DNA from: Nematostella vectensis
Lineage: Eukaryota; Cnidaria; Anthozoa; Actiniaria; Edwardsiidae
Direction: 5' to 3'
DNA length: 64,000 nucleotides
Assembly: GCF_932526225.1 (NCBI RefSeq)
Contig: NC_064046.1
Coordinates: 186,001 to 250,000, forward strand
Shown one piece after another: positions 43,701 to 54,300 of this stretch. Every line of letters begins with the position of its first letter. Position 1 is the first letter of the stretch. The notes under the pieces were generated by a model. The model ran no database searches and was not told the origin of the DNA. It worked only from the letters and a program-made list of their open reading frames with translations. A program made the translations under genes and the position numbers.

Positions 43701-46700
43701 ATACACTGTTTTTTTAAGAACGTCTAATTTTCAGCTGAGGTTGGGCCGTCCTTATTTTTGAAACATATAAAAAAGGTAGCAAATCGTCTTTTTATTCGGG
43801 GAATAAAGGCAAATCACTCAAGGAATATACCTGTATAATGTATTCAAGAGAAGTATTTTAGTGAATATTTCTTACTGCCTGTTGAGAATTCAAGTGAAAA
43901 AAAAAACATCTCTAGGATCAGTTCGAGTGGAAAGCGACGATCAATTGGGACAAGATTATTTCACAAAATTGTTGGTAAAAATTCAGAGGAAGTCTTTAAT
44001 TAGAAGTTCTGCATTTGTGAATGATTAAAAGCATTGTGTGGAAATACGAACTGGATTTCACTGAATGGTCATTGCGAACAGAATCTTCACGAACATCAGC
44101 GAAACCCTCAGAAGCAACTGTTTAAGAAGAAAGGTAAACAAAGTTGGAAATTATATTGAGGAAAAAAATAAATAAGTAAGCTTAAGTATGTAATAAAACT
44201 TACTGTCTGAATATAAATATTGAAACTCATTCTTGCAGAAAAGTGGCAACAAATTGTAAACAACAACCTTTTTGTTGTTGATTTTCTCGGAAATTATTTT
44301 GTAACGACCGCGGTCATTACAGGAGTATCCGGACTGCTCAACAGCCAATCAGCGTGCGCCATTCCACCGGGAGTGGCTGTTGCCATATAATAAAAGCATA
44401 TAATACCAAATGAATTATTAGGAAGTGAATTACACATATGATCAATATGGCAATATTAAGGTTGTTACTATGAACACAATTTTATTCTGCATTTTAGAAC
44501 GCATCAGAACTAAAAAAGATAAAAAAAATCTGATCCTCGGCATGTTCTTAACATGTTCTTAAAATATGGTGAAATCTCAGGCTGGATGTTCTTATAAAAA
44601 AGGCTCTTATAAAAAAAAGGGTAACAGAATTCGACAAATATACGTAGTCGACTTTATTGCAATTGAGAGACGTTTCAAACGATGAATGAGTTAACGCATT
44701 ACGCTTAGGCAAACGTTCTGTGTGCGTGGCAGGCTCCTCCTTAGGTATCTCGAGTGTTTTGGGCCTTTAATTGGGCAAGGGGCTTTTTTCCGATTTGGAG
44801 CTGCCTGTGGCGTGATCAAGAAAGAGTCCCACCTCTCCTCTTCCGGCTTCCGATTCCTATTCAACTCACCACCAGTCCCCTCTCTTCCATGAATAGTACC
44901 ACAGGAAACCCCATTCATAAAAAAATACTGAAAAGTAAAAACAAACTCGAGATTTCTGTGTAGGAAGCTATGTGTGTGGAAGAGAACCTGTCACCCATTT
45001 GTACAAATTCACCACAAAGAAAGCCAGAAGAGGTAGAGCAGTTTGAACCGAAAAGGTGTATTACTAAAAATCTGGCAGAACTTAAAAACATATAGATCTA
45101 TAAATTCCTACTATTTGTTTACTTTTTGCCTAACCTACCAACACAGTCTTTTTTTATAAGAACCTTTTTTATAAGATTGTCCAGCCTGAGATTTCACCGA
45201 ATTTTAAAAACATGCTAAGAACAGGCTGAGGCTCAGATGGCTGAAAAAAAGTCCTGATGCGTTCTAAAATGCAGAATCAAATTGTGCTCATAATAACCAC
45301 TTTGTTATTGCTATTGATCATTAGTGTAATGCTCTTCCTAATAATTAATTGGGTATTATATTCATATATACACTAAAATTAAAGAACATCATTAAGAGCC
45401 TTAAAATTATCCGAAAATAAGAACGGCCCAGCCTCAACTGAAAATTAGACGTTCTCATAAAAAACTGTATGCACAAAACCACGCATTCATAATAATCGAA
45501 AAAAAGTAGTTACTTGTGCATCCTCACATGTGCCAGGTGTGCAGATTATTAGAGCTAGATGTGGTGTCATTGTTACCCAACAGCTTTGTGAAGAAAGCCA
45601 ACAACAAAGGGTACGAAACATATTACGTTCACTATATAAGTGACATCAGGTATTAGCAGGTATCCAGTATTCATGTATTGCTTGGTACGATAAAGACATT
45701 CTGACTCTTGTTACAAAACAGTGCAACACCCTTTACCTTAGCTTCCTTGACAATTTGTGAAGCAATTACAAATACGAGAATAGTGCGATCTGATTTACAT
45801 GAAATTGACTAATAGGCACATGCCTAGACACCCCTCCCCCTCCCCCTCCCTCCCCTCCCCCTCCCTCCCCTCCCCCTCCCTCCCCTCACCTCCCCCTCCC
45901 CCTCCTGACTAGCCAAACAGTATGCAGTATGGCAAAGAGATGCTCTAGTGCACATCAAAATTGTGCACACATTGTCCACAATCCACACCCAGAAATAGCG
46001 CAACTTTTATAACTTGGACAATTTTGTCATGTTCTAAAACACCTTAGTCAGTCTTTGCCACACTTTGCCTGGGTTGCCATGGTAGTTGCCTTCCACGTTT
46101 TTCCACCGGATGCTAGCAAGGCATCAAGATGTAAATGGGACACAAGCTTGGCTTACATAATGAGCCTGAATATGCTGTACCTGCTAGTGACGCTACATTG
46201 ACAATGGTCCCTCCATGACCCTTCGCACCTGAGACCCCCATATGATCAAGGCCCAGAAGTGTCCCAAGGATGACCCCCTTCTGTAAGCAGGGATATTAAC
46301 ATAGTATTAGTTGTGGAAAAGGGTAATTGCAATGAGGGAGCAGATGTGTACCTAAGAAGGGTGTCCAGGAAGGGTGTCTGAAGGATCGTCAAATACTTTT
46401 CTTTTTTGACTGGGTGCCCCACCCCTCCCAAATAATAATCTTTAGATATTGACATTCAGAAATGTTTTTCTTACTAACAAGTGTAGTTAGCATCTAAGCA
46501 TAGCAAGCATAAATGGTCATTTGTTAACATGGAAAAGTGATGGGCAGTATTGTACAAATATATACATTATTACATTCAAAGATGGTCACAGTGAATCAAC
46601 CGCATCAATTTAATGATCTTGTTTCTCTTTGGTGTGTTTCTCTTTGTTTCTCTGAGGTTTATTACTTTTAATTAAAGCTGCATTGTCACCAGTTTACTTC

Positions 46701-48520
46701 CGGTCGATTACGAAACAATCTCCAATGATTTTTAACGGAAAACGCGAAAAAATATTTCAAAATTTTGAAAGCACGAATGTGTGTTTATTGGAAGTTTCTT
46801 TGAGGATGTGATTGATAATTTAGAGCGGATGGCCTGTTTAATACCTCAGATTTTAATAGATTCTTTTGTCTTTTAACGGTTGAGGTTTCCGTTGGACCTC
46901 TGGAAGTAAACTGGTGACAACTGGTGGCGGCTTTAAGTTTGTATCTTCAATAATTCAAGGCCTGTACATTTTTTTGAGAGGATGGGAGTAAAGCAGTATT
47001 AACCACTTACCACATTAATGTCAATAATTGTTTTCCAAGCACCAGATCTCAGAAGATCATTTTCCCTGACTGCAATCCCGGCATTGTTGCACAGGATGTC
47101 AAGCCTGCCAAACACATCTTTTGTCCTTTGGAATGCAGCTGGTTGAGATAACATTTAACCAATCTTAGTCAGATGTCCCTAACCACCTAAAAATAGCTGA
47201 AAGGGGGACCTGAGACAACTTTTTTTTTCTATTTTCTAGTAATTAAAAGAGAAAATGAAAGGGGCAATGTTGGGGTGGATCTGAGTTTTAAGTAGGCAGG
47301 GTGAGAGTACTAATTTGTAAAGTAATAATGTAAAGAACTTGCCATCACCTAAAGGGTGAGTAGAGAATCCCAAAAAAACATCAGAGCAAGTTTAAATATG
47401 GTTGTGAAAAGAAAGAAAAAAAATATGTCACTTCCCAATAAGATAATGAAAACTTGGTTCCTTAGAGAGCTAAGGAAAATAGATAAAAGTCAAAACCGTC
47501 TGTGAGCCAGAGGACAAGCAATCACTGCAGCTCCCCCTCCCCCCTCCATTATAGGATTATTAGTTTGGATACAATGCTTTTTTAACCACACCTTATTTTC
47601 CATTCATCTATATTTGCCTTAATTTCTTTGCATCTAGAAGCATGTCTTACCTTCCATCTGTGGTTGTGAAGTGACATCACACTTGATAAACAACACACGG
47701 TGCTTGCTATAATTCTCTGAGAGTAACTTTAGGGTTTCGTTTCCTGTCTTTTCATTGATGTCAAGCATACAAACCTATATAACAGACAGAAAGTTATAAA
47801 GCTTACTAAAAGGGCCCTTGAATAGATCCCCTCTAATTTAGAAGTGTTCTCAGTATTAGGTGCTCACGTTGCAAATTCTATAAGGGCTTGACAGCTTGCC
47901 TTAGATAAACAAGTTATACTTCCTCCAAACCAATCAGTTTCTCGCTTATTCATTGTTCAAGTCATCAGTCTGGTACCCTTTTTATCATTTCTGACATTAA
48001 ATGGGGCTGCATATAAGACTACAGGCCAACAGGTAAAAACATTTCTCTATAATAGCTAAAAACTTTGATGCGCAGAATGGTTCATGGACAGAAACTAGGC
48101 CAGAATAGCCAAAGGTCTCCAGCATCTTCTACTACAAGCATGCCTCCCCCCCTCCCCCCCCCCCCCCCCCCCGCCTCTCCCCACCGCTTCCGCTCTGTAT
48201 GATGTCCAAGTCCCCCCAAAGTGGGATATTTCCTGGGTAGGGTGTGTTCTGGCAATCTGCTGCTGTCTGCCAAATGGAGCCAGTTGCATTTAGCTTTGGG
48301 TTGGCTAAAAAATGGTGTCTAAAATAATGTAACGATAAAACAAAAGCGAACAATTGCGATGTTGTCTTTGTTTGACGCCTTACACTCTTCTTACACTCGA
48401 CCCAACGAGCATGTTTCTCGCACAAACCTTCCCATCGCGATCAAGCAAAGCTTTGCTTATCGCAAGACCAATTCCTTGCACACCACCAGTCACGATCGCT
48501 ACAGTTCCTTCGATCTTCAT
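40752..48520 (-). CDS. 15-hydroxyprostaglandin dehydrogenase-like SDR (copy 2)
   Basis: NAD-dependent SDR, paralogue of the gene at 28172. Exons (5' to 3') 48428-48520, 47651-47774, 47011-47138, 46181-46280, 42110-42186, 41338-41492, 40752-40875; phases close to 266 aa, the same length as human HPGD. Seen: [20 protein letters not shown] (TGxxxGxG), MLDINEKTG (Asp for NAD), [22 protein letters not shown] (catalytic Ser), [16 protein letters not shown] (YxxxK), [15 protein letters not shown] and C-terminal [14 protein letters not shown]. Ends TPKL. Intron positions and phases equal copy 1, so both descend from one gene with all introns in place. Intron 4 is nearly 4 kb and hosts a complete GPCR gene on the other strand. 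Substrate is not shown by sequence. Confidence 0.92.
40876..41190 (-). repeat. 82-bp array of duplicated exon 7 acceptor (HPGD-like 2)
   Basis: About 3.8 units abut exon 7. On the minus strand the true junction is GTACTAG|TCCCGAACTGAT; the copies read GTACTAG|TCCCTAGCTGATTCG at 40956 and 41038, and a weaker one at 41120. Unit body: CACAAACAACGAACGGAATC, AATATGACCAAATTATGACC, TTTGAGGAGGGCGAATCAGC (plus strand). About 13 exon bases are included per unit. Confidence 0.9.
41602..41835. repeat. C-rich minisatellite, about 36 bp
   Basis: Five or so units of CCCCTCCCTGGCAGCAAGGG then ATACACAGCCCCCCTT. It is in intron 5 of HPGD-like 2, with degenerate outer units. Confidence 0.85.
42600..43676 (+). 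CDS. Rhodopsin-class (class A) GPCR, copy 2, nested in an SDR intron
   Basis: Intronless, 358 residues from the ATG at 42600; the whole gene lies inside intron 4 of HPGD-like 2 on the opposite strand. Seen: N-glycosylation site NVT near residue 17; TM2 [18 protein letters not shown] (D2.50); Cys of TM3 (VALCDIWNS); [12 protein letters not shown] in place of DRY; a basic third loop ([17 protein letters not shown]); TM6 [16 protein letters not shown]7 [17 protein letters not shown], so N-W-x-x-Y replaces NPxxY. No Asp at 3.32 (Leu by count). Very close to copy 1 across TM2-TM3 and TM6-TM7, most different at the N-terminus and third loop. The C-tail is longer than in copy 1. An AATAAA lies near 43803. 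Ligand and G-protein unknown. Confidence 0.94.
   Translation: MKSMDLSVGTTQALLSNVTATQRPAGRESTAHWEFLAFGQTLIYTFMLIASVGDLVMLATFISKNSLQTRPNCFFVSLISSDFLMAVFVMPLEAVHLSVLPDWPFPVALCDIWNSVLITLGTSLLLNIAAMSLDKLLAISRPLHYSLHISSKVLLSLATLWVYSITSGVLMYFVWEQPDSECKVLSIPLIYSAPLMLFNLVMPYTICVITNLKILQACKKQTLRTQHSTHTRKQRLEEIARRRKGVRTIGLLLGVFSLFCLPFFTFHVLDAITEERMKNRFYARNVVQWLAFLNPALNWALYGLLNREFRKAFIRTITIAKNKLLHRHISNEVQPFEPSRAICDIRTTQQGICEDPRS
43709..45474. mobile_element. Long-TIR DNA element with a nested insertion
   Basis: Left end CTGTTTTTTTAAGAACGTCT then AATTTTCAGCTGAGGTTGGG; the right end is its inverse (CCCAGCCTCAACTGAAAATT, AGACGTTCTCATAAAAAACTG). Inner arms also match: TTCTGCATTTTAGAACGCAT at about 44487 versus ATGCGTTCTAAAATGCAGAA at about 45257, and GTGAAATCTCAGGCTGGA versus TCCAGCCTGAGATTTCAC. 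The left arm carries about 630 extra bp (43765-44395) compared with the right. TA lies at both outer edges within 2 bp. It sits in intron 4 of HPGD-like 2, next to the nested GPCR. No transposase ORF seen. Confidence 0.8.
45825..45906. repeat. Polypyrimidine C4-5TCCC tract
   Basis: About 80 bp of CCCCTCCC/CCCCTCCCCCTCC repeats. Simple sequence in intron 4 of HPGD-like 2. Confidence 0.9.
46671..46936. mobile_element. TTAA-flanked MITE, copy 2 (inverted)
   Basis: Starts TTAAAGCTGCATTGTCACCA..CTTCCGGTCGATTACG and ends GGAAGTAAACTGGTGACAAC..GCGGCTTTAA. The internal order is the reverse complement of the copy at 3170-3405 (CCGTTAAAA / TTTTAACGG blocks), with about 30 bp of length difference, including a short GACAACTGGTGGCGG insertion near the right end. 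It is in intron 3 of HPGD-like 2. Confidence 0.85.
48080..48180. repeat. Poly-C run in intron 1 of HPGD-like 2
   Basis: A C-run of about 20 with CCTCCCC flanks near 48146-48175, in an otherwise plain intron. Nearby ORFs rich in G are artefacts. Confidence 0.7.
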
Positions 48521-49340
48521 TCTGTCTTCATTTTCATTTGTAGATCCCTTATCACCTCTTAGCAGACATCATCCGCTTCAGTCAGCGGTTACGGTATAGA
48601 AAAAGCAGGAAACCCGTCAATCTTGGGTCAGTGTCACCAGCGGGGGGAGGGGGGGGGGGGGTGGAGTCGATGACGGCGTGGTCAACAGAAATTCTCACCC
48701 CTAAGAGATGGCAAATTGGGTGTGTTAGAAGGCATTTCTAGGCCATGTAGAATCTATCGGAAGATTTCACCACATTGGATTGGTTTGGATTGATGTAACA
48801 CAGACGAAGAACAAGAAAACAATAGAACAACGAGGGCAATCTAGCCAATCCTGTTAGGGCTTACGAGCGGACTTCTACACTGGTGGAATTTCTAACCCTA
48901 AGAGTAAGGAATAGCAAATGTAATAACGAGCACTCTTTACGGTGTCGTGCTGTAGGGGATTGGGCACTTCGATTAGGCCAAAAAATATATCCTTCATATT
49001 TTGTTAACCGGGATATGGCCTGAATGTCACTGTTTCAAATTCAAATTGTGGAAAGTGGCGAAGCAGACAACACCCCCTCCCACTGCATGCCAAATTATTG
49101 TGTGTTTGGGGAGGTACTGACTTAGGCATGTCTATGAAGGGGTGGCGGGGATGGCCTTAATCACCACCAAGCCAGGAGTGTTGATTTTGATCTCATTTTT
49201 CAGGGGTGTAAATAATATTTTCAAAAATATGAAATACTCATTATTGATAAAACCTAAATAGAAAACAGCATCACTATCTTCTCCCCAACTGAAAAAAAAA
49301 AACAAACATCGCAGCCCTCACCCCCCCCCCCCCCCCCCGG
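48521..49340. other. 5' flank of HPGD-like 2, no gene seen
   Basis: Should contain the 5'UTR and promoter of the minus-strand SDR. There are G-run (48645) and C-run (49321) simple sequences. No exon is supported. Confidence 0.35.
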
Positions 49341-49359
49341 TTAAATAATGACCCTTCTC

Positions 49360-50467
49360 TTATCACGCAAACGGAAGGTACAATACAGCGAAACAGGAAT
49401 TAAAAAATTCTGCTTTGAAAGCACTTTTTTCCCTGAAAAGAAACATCGGCGAAAATTTCTGCTCAGATATGTCACTTACTATCCGCCTGTTTGATTCATT
49501 TGTGAAACCAGCTTTACTATATGGAAGCGAGCTTTGGGCCCTAGAGGGGAAATATAACGAGATGCGTGATCCTATTGAACAGGTCCAAATAAAATTCTGT
49601 AAAATGCTACTGGGAGTTGGCAAGAGGGCAGCCAACAGTGCCTGTAGGGCAGAATTGGGACGATTCCCCCTACGAATTGAAACCATAAAAAACACAACAA
49701 AGTATTGGTTAAGACTTATTCACCAAAGTGATAGTAGAAAGACCAAAAACACGTACAAAGAGGGTCTCTTGAGATCTGTATCTTGGCCTAGCCTCGTCAA
49801 AGAAACCTTATTCGCAAACGGGTTTGGATGGCTTTGGGATTCACAAGAAAATATAGATGCGCAAGCAACCCAAAATATTATTTCTGCCTTTGAAATGCGC
49901 CTCAAAGATATTGAAACGCAAACTTTCTATGGCACGATTCATGATGACAGCAACAGAAGAAACAATTCAAAGAATAAATTAAGAACATTCCGTCTTTTTA
50001 AATCAAACTATAAGCTAGAGGATTATCTGCTGGAATGTAAAATCATAAAACACCGTGTTGCTTTAACTAAATTACGAATAAGTGAACATCATCAACTGGA
50101 GATAGAGAAAGGGCGATACAAACGGCCCTTTCTCCGAGCAGAAAAGAGATTTTGCCCCGGGAAGGTAGAAAATGAAAAGCACTTTTTAATCGATTGCAAA
50201 CTGTACGGAAAAGAAAAGAACGAATTATTGCAAGAACTAGATAAGCCCCATTTAAGTTTCATGGCGCTTATCAATCCGTCCAAGTCTAATGCTGCTCAAA
50301 TAGCCAAATATACATCTTCACTTGTTTTGAAATGCGCAAAGCGGCTGTTCAGTCATGAAACACCTGTTTTCTGCCTGCATTTTCATTACTTCATCATTTA
50401 TTGTTAATGTATTCAAATGCGCCAGAGTTGGTACACTGAAGGACAATAAATCATTCTGATTCTGGTT
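49360..50467 (+). mobile_element. 5'-truncated LINE (non-LTR retrotransposon), reverse-transcriptase C-terminus
   Basis: An open frame of about 340 residues ends at the TAA at 50405. It begins after the RT catalytic core: YNTAKQELKNSALKALFSLK, then IRLFDSFVKPALLYGSELWA (the L/V-KP-x-LLYGSE-x-W block typical of CR1/L2-like RT thumb regions), VQIKFCKMLLGV, and a late zinc-knuckle-like RFCPGKVENEKHFLIDCKLY. The 3' end is followed by AATAAA and an ATTCTGATTCTGG tail, the short 3' microsatellite expected of L2/CR1-type elements. There is no internal stop in what remains, so it is fairly young but dead-on-arrival by 5' truncation. Confidence 0.88.
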
Positions 50468-50506
50468 CTTATCATATAATAAGATGCCTTGGCCTAAAAT
50501 GTTACT

Positions 50507-51158
50507 AAGGGAGCGGTCATTAATAACTGGGGGGGGGGGGGGGCAAACATGTAGGGGGGCTTCGTTTTGGGGGGCACGGATTAAGGGGGTCACATTTTTT
50601 GGGGCTGTCATAAAAGGGGGGGTCACACTATTTTGGGCATCGAATTTAAGTCTGGTTTTAATATAATACTGAGCAAGAGAGTTCATTGTTGAAATGAAAA
50701 GTTTATTTACTTCACAATGTTTCCTACTATTGTATATCTAGTTCCATAGTGTTCAGGTACCAATCTTGTCTTTAAAAACCTAGACTCAAATGTCTTTGTT
50801 AAAATTGTCTAGCAACACCAGTATTTGTTGTTTATCTCTGTGCCACTCTTAAACTAGCAAAAGTGAAGGTTCATACCTAAATTAAATATCTGATCTATAT
50901 TTAAGTAAAGGTTATATTCAGCTAAACTCAGTATGTATATTAAGTCTCTGTGGTTTTACTGAATATAAAAATGTGGAGGTGGTGGTGGTGGTAGTTGGGG
51001 GGGGGGGGGGGTTGCAAATTTTTGGGCGTCCGGTCTAGGGGGGGTCACGATTTTTTGGGTTGGATTTGAGGGGGGAGGGGGGGGGAGGTGCACAAATTTA
51101 GAGCCAGGGTTTTGCAAAATTGCCGGCCCAGCCCCCACAGTAATTAATGACCGCTCCC
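50507..51158. mobile_element. G-rich MITE with GGGAGCGGTCATTAAT termini
   Basis: Left AGGGAGCGGTCATTAATAAC..TGGGGG and right CAGTAATTAATGACCGCTCC..CT are inverted. Inside both ends are G-runs followed by TTTTGGGG/GGGGGTCAC strings, themselves arranged as an inverted repeat. About 650 bp, non-coding, between the LINE and the 3' end of the isomerase gene. Confidence 0.75.
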
Positions 51159-51337
51159 TAATATCACTCAGTTCTAAAATTTAGCTGTAAAACTACCTTT
51201 AGCATCTTATTAACAACCTTGAAAACATGACAGACTCTTATTTGTTGCATATGCTTTCTTTATAATTCTCTCCTAATTAATCTCCTAATTCTCTTTCCAC
51301 TAGTTTCTTCCATATTGTATAGCAGTAGAAAGAAGTC

Positions 51338-54300
51338 CTAAAGTTTTGCGGTAAAACTACCTATTGTCTCATTAACTGCCTTGATAACATGCTCATAAAG
51401 ATTGGCTTTCATCTGTTGCATATGGTCTCTGTCATAATTCTCTCCCTCCACCATGTTTCGCCCATATTGTATAGCGGTAGAAAGAAGTTTATCAGGGGTA
51501 CACATTCCTTCCACTAGTCCTACTTCAAATGCTTGTTCAGCTGTGAACTTCTTCCCCATTATGATGGAATCTAGGGCTACTCTGGGACTTGGCATTTTTG
51601 CTCTGGTGAAAGAAAAAAAAAATGAAAAAATACATTCATCAAATGCAAGAACAAAAAAGTCTGATCATCCATCTGCAGCTAACATATTCCCACAAACAAT
51701 TCCCAAACTGAAAAAAACACACTCAATTTCATCTAGTTTAGAATTTTAACAAAACATGTTTTGTACCCTTTGATTGGTCACCACATCGCGACCACAATGA
51801 CTTGGTTGAATGCCATCAAAGTGAAGGCCAATAAAAACAATTCAAGGCTCAGCCATAGTCTGCTCACACATGTCACTAAGAGCGGTCGTTAAGCTGGCTA
51901 TTATGTTGCTTGAAATTCATGAGGATAAGGATGCGGATCACTCAAAATCACAGAAACAATGGCTAGAGGATGCTTTGAATAAAATATTCTACAGTCTGAT
52001 TTGTTTAACATGCCATTAATGTAAAAAAAAATTTAGAATAAGAAGTTTATTTTTAGGCAAGAAATTGAGATCCAGGAGGATAAGTAATAGGATTAGTTTA
52101 AGGTTGTTGGATGTTACCTAAGAAATGCCCTGTATCCAGCCAAAAAGAACAACCTTAATCTGATCTCTGGCAAACAGAACCATCCTCTTGAGGTCTGCAT
52201 GATTCGATAGTCATGAGCAAGGGCTAGCAAGGCGCCACCAGCATATGCATGACCTGTGAAAGACAAAAGCAACAGATAAGGGGACGGTATTTAAGTCTTA
52301 GATTGACAAGCACAGATAAGGGGGGATCGGGTGGACCAGAAGATATAAGACTTGGATTGACTAGCACAGATAAGGGGGGAAGATATAAGACTTGGATTGA
52401 CTAGCACAGATAAGGGGGGAAGATATAAGACTTTGATTGACTAGCACAGATAAGGGGGGATGGGTGGACCGGAAGATATAAGACTTGGATTGACTAGCAC
52501 AGATAAGGGGGAAAGATATAAGACTTGGATTGACTAGCACAGATAAGGGGGGATCGGGTGGACCGGAAGATATAAGACTTGGATTGACTAGCACAGATAA
52601 GGGGGGATTGGGTGGACCGGAAGATATAAGACTTGGATTGACTAGCACAGATAAGGGGGGATTGGGTAACCAGAAGATATAAGACTTGGATTGACTAGCA
52701 CAGATAAGGGGGGATTGGGTGGACCGGAAGATATATGTCTTGGATTGACTAGCACAGATAAGGGGGGATTGGGTAACCAGAAGATATAAGACTTGGATTG
52801 ACTAGCACAGATAAGGGGGGATTGGGTGGATCCAGAAGATATAAGACTTGGATTGACTAGCACAGATAAGGGGGGATTGGGTGGACCAGAAGATATAAGA
52901 CTTGGATTGACTAGCACAGATAAGGGGGGAAGATATAAGACTTGGATTGACTAGCACAGATAAGGGGGGATTGGGTGGACCGGAAGATATAAGACTTGGA
53001 TTGACTAGCACAGATAAGGGGGGAAGATATAAGACTTGGATTGACTAGCACAGATAAGGGGGGAAGATGTAAGACTTGGATTGACTAGCACAGATAAGGG
53101 GGGATTGGGTGGACCGGAAGATATAAGACTTGGATTGACTAGCACAGATAAAGGGGGATTGGGTAACCAGAAGACATAAGACTTGGATTGACTAGCACAG
53201 ATAAGGGGGGATTGGGTAACCAGAAGATATAAGACTTGGATTGACTAGCACAGATAAGGGGGGATTGGGTAACCAGAAGATATAAGACTTGGATTGACTA
53301 GCACAGATAAGGGGGGAAGATATAAGACTTGGATTGACTAGCACAGATAAGGGGGGATTGGGTGGACCGGAAGATATAAGACTTGGATTGACTAGCACAG
53401 ATAAGTAGGGATTGGGTGGACCAGAAGATATAAGACTTGGATTGACTAGCACAGATAAGGGGGGATCAGTGGACCAGAAGATGTAAGACTTGGATTGACT
53501 AGCACAGATAAGGGGGATTTGATGGACCGGAAAATATGTCTTGGATTGACTAGCACAGATAAGGGGGGATTGGGTGGACCGGAAGATATATGTCTTGGAT
53601 TGACTAGCACAGATAAGGGGGGATTGGGTAACCAGAAGATATAAGACTTGGATTGACTAGCACAGATAAGGGGGGATTGGGTGGACCGGAAGATATAAGA
53701 CTTGGATTGACTAGCACAGATAAGGGGGGATTGGGTGGACCGGAAGATATAAGACTTGGATTGACTAGCACAGATAAGGGGGAAAGATATAAGACTTGGA
53801 TTGACTAGCACAGATAAGGGGGGATTGGGTAACCAGAAGATATAAGACTTGGATTGACTAGCACGGATAAGGGGGGATTGGGTGGACCGGAAGATATAAG
53901 ACTTGGATTGACTAGCACAGATAAGGGGGAAAGATATAAGACTTGGATTGACTAGCACAGATAAGGGGGGATTGGGTAACCAGAAGATATAAGACTTGGA
54001 TTGACTAGCACGGATAAGGGGGGATTGGGTGGACCGGAAGATATAAGACTTGCATTGACTAGCACAGATAAGGAGGGATTGGGTGGACCGGAAGATATAA
54101 GACTTGGATTGACTAGCACAGATAAGGGGGGATTGGGTGGACCGGAAGATATAAGACTTGGATTGACTAGCACAGATAAGGGGGGATTGGGTGGACCGGA
54201 AGATATAAGACTTGCATTGACTAGCACAGATAAGGGGGGATTGGGTGGACCGGAAGATATAAGACTTGGATTGACTAGCACAGATAAGGGGGGATTGGGT

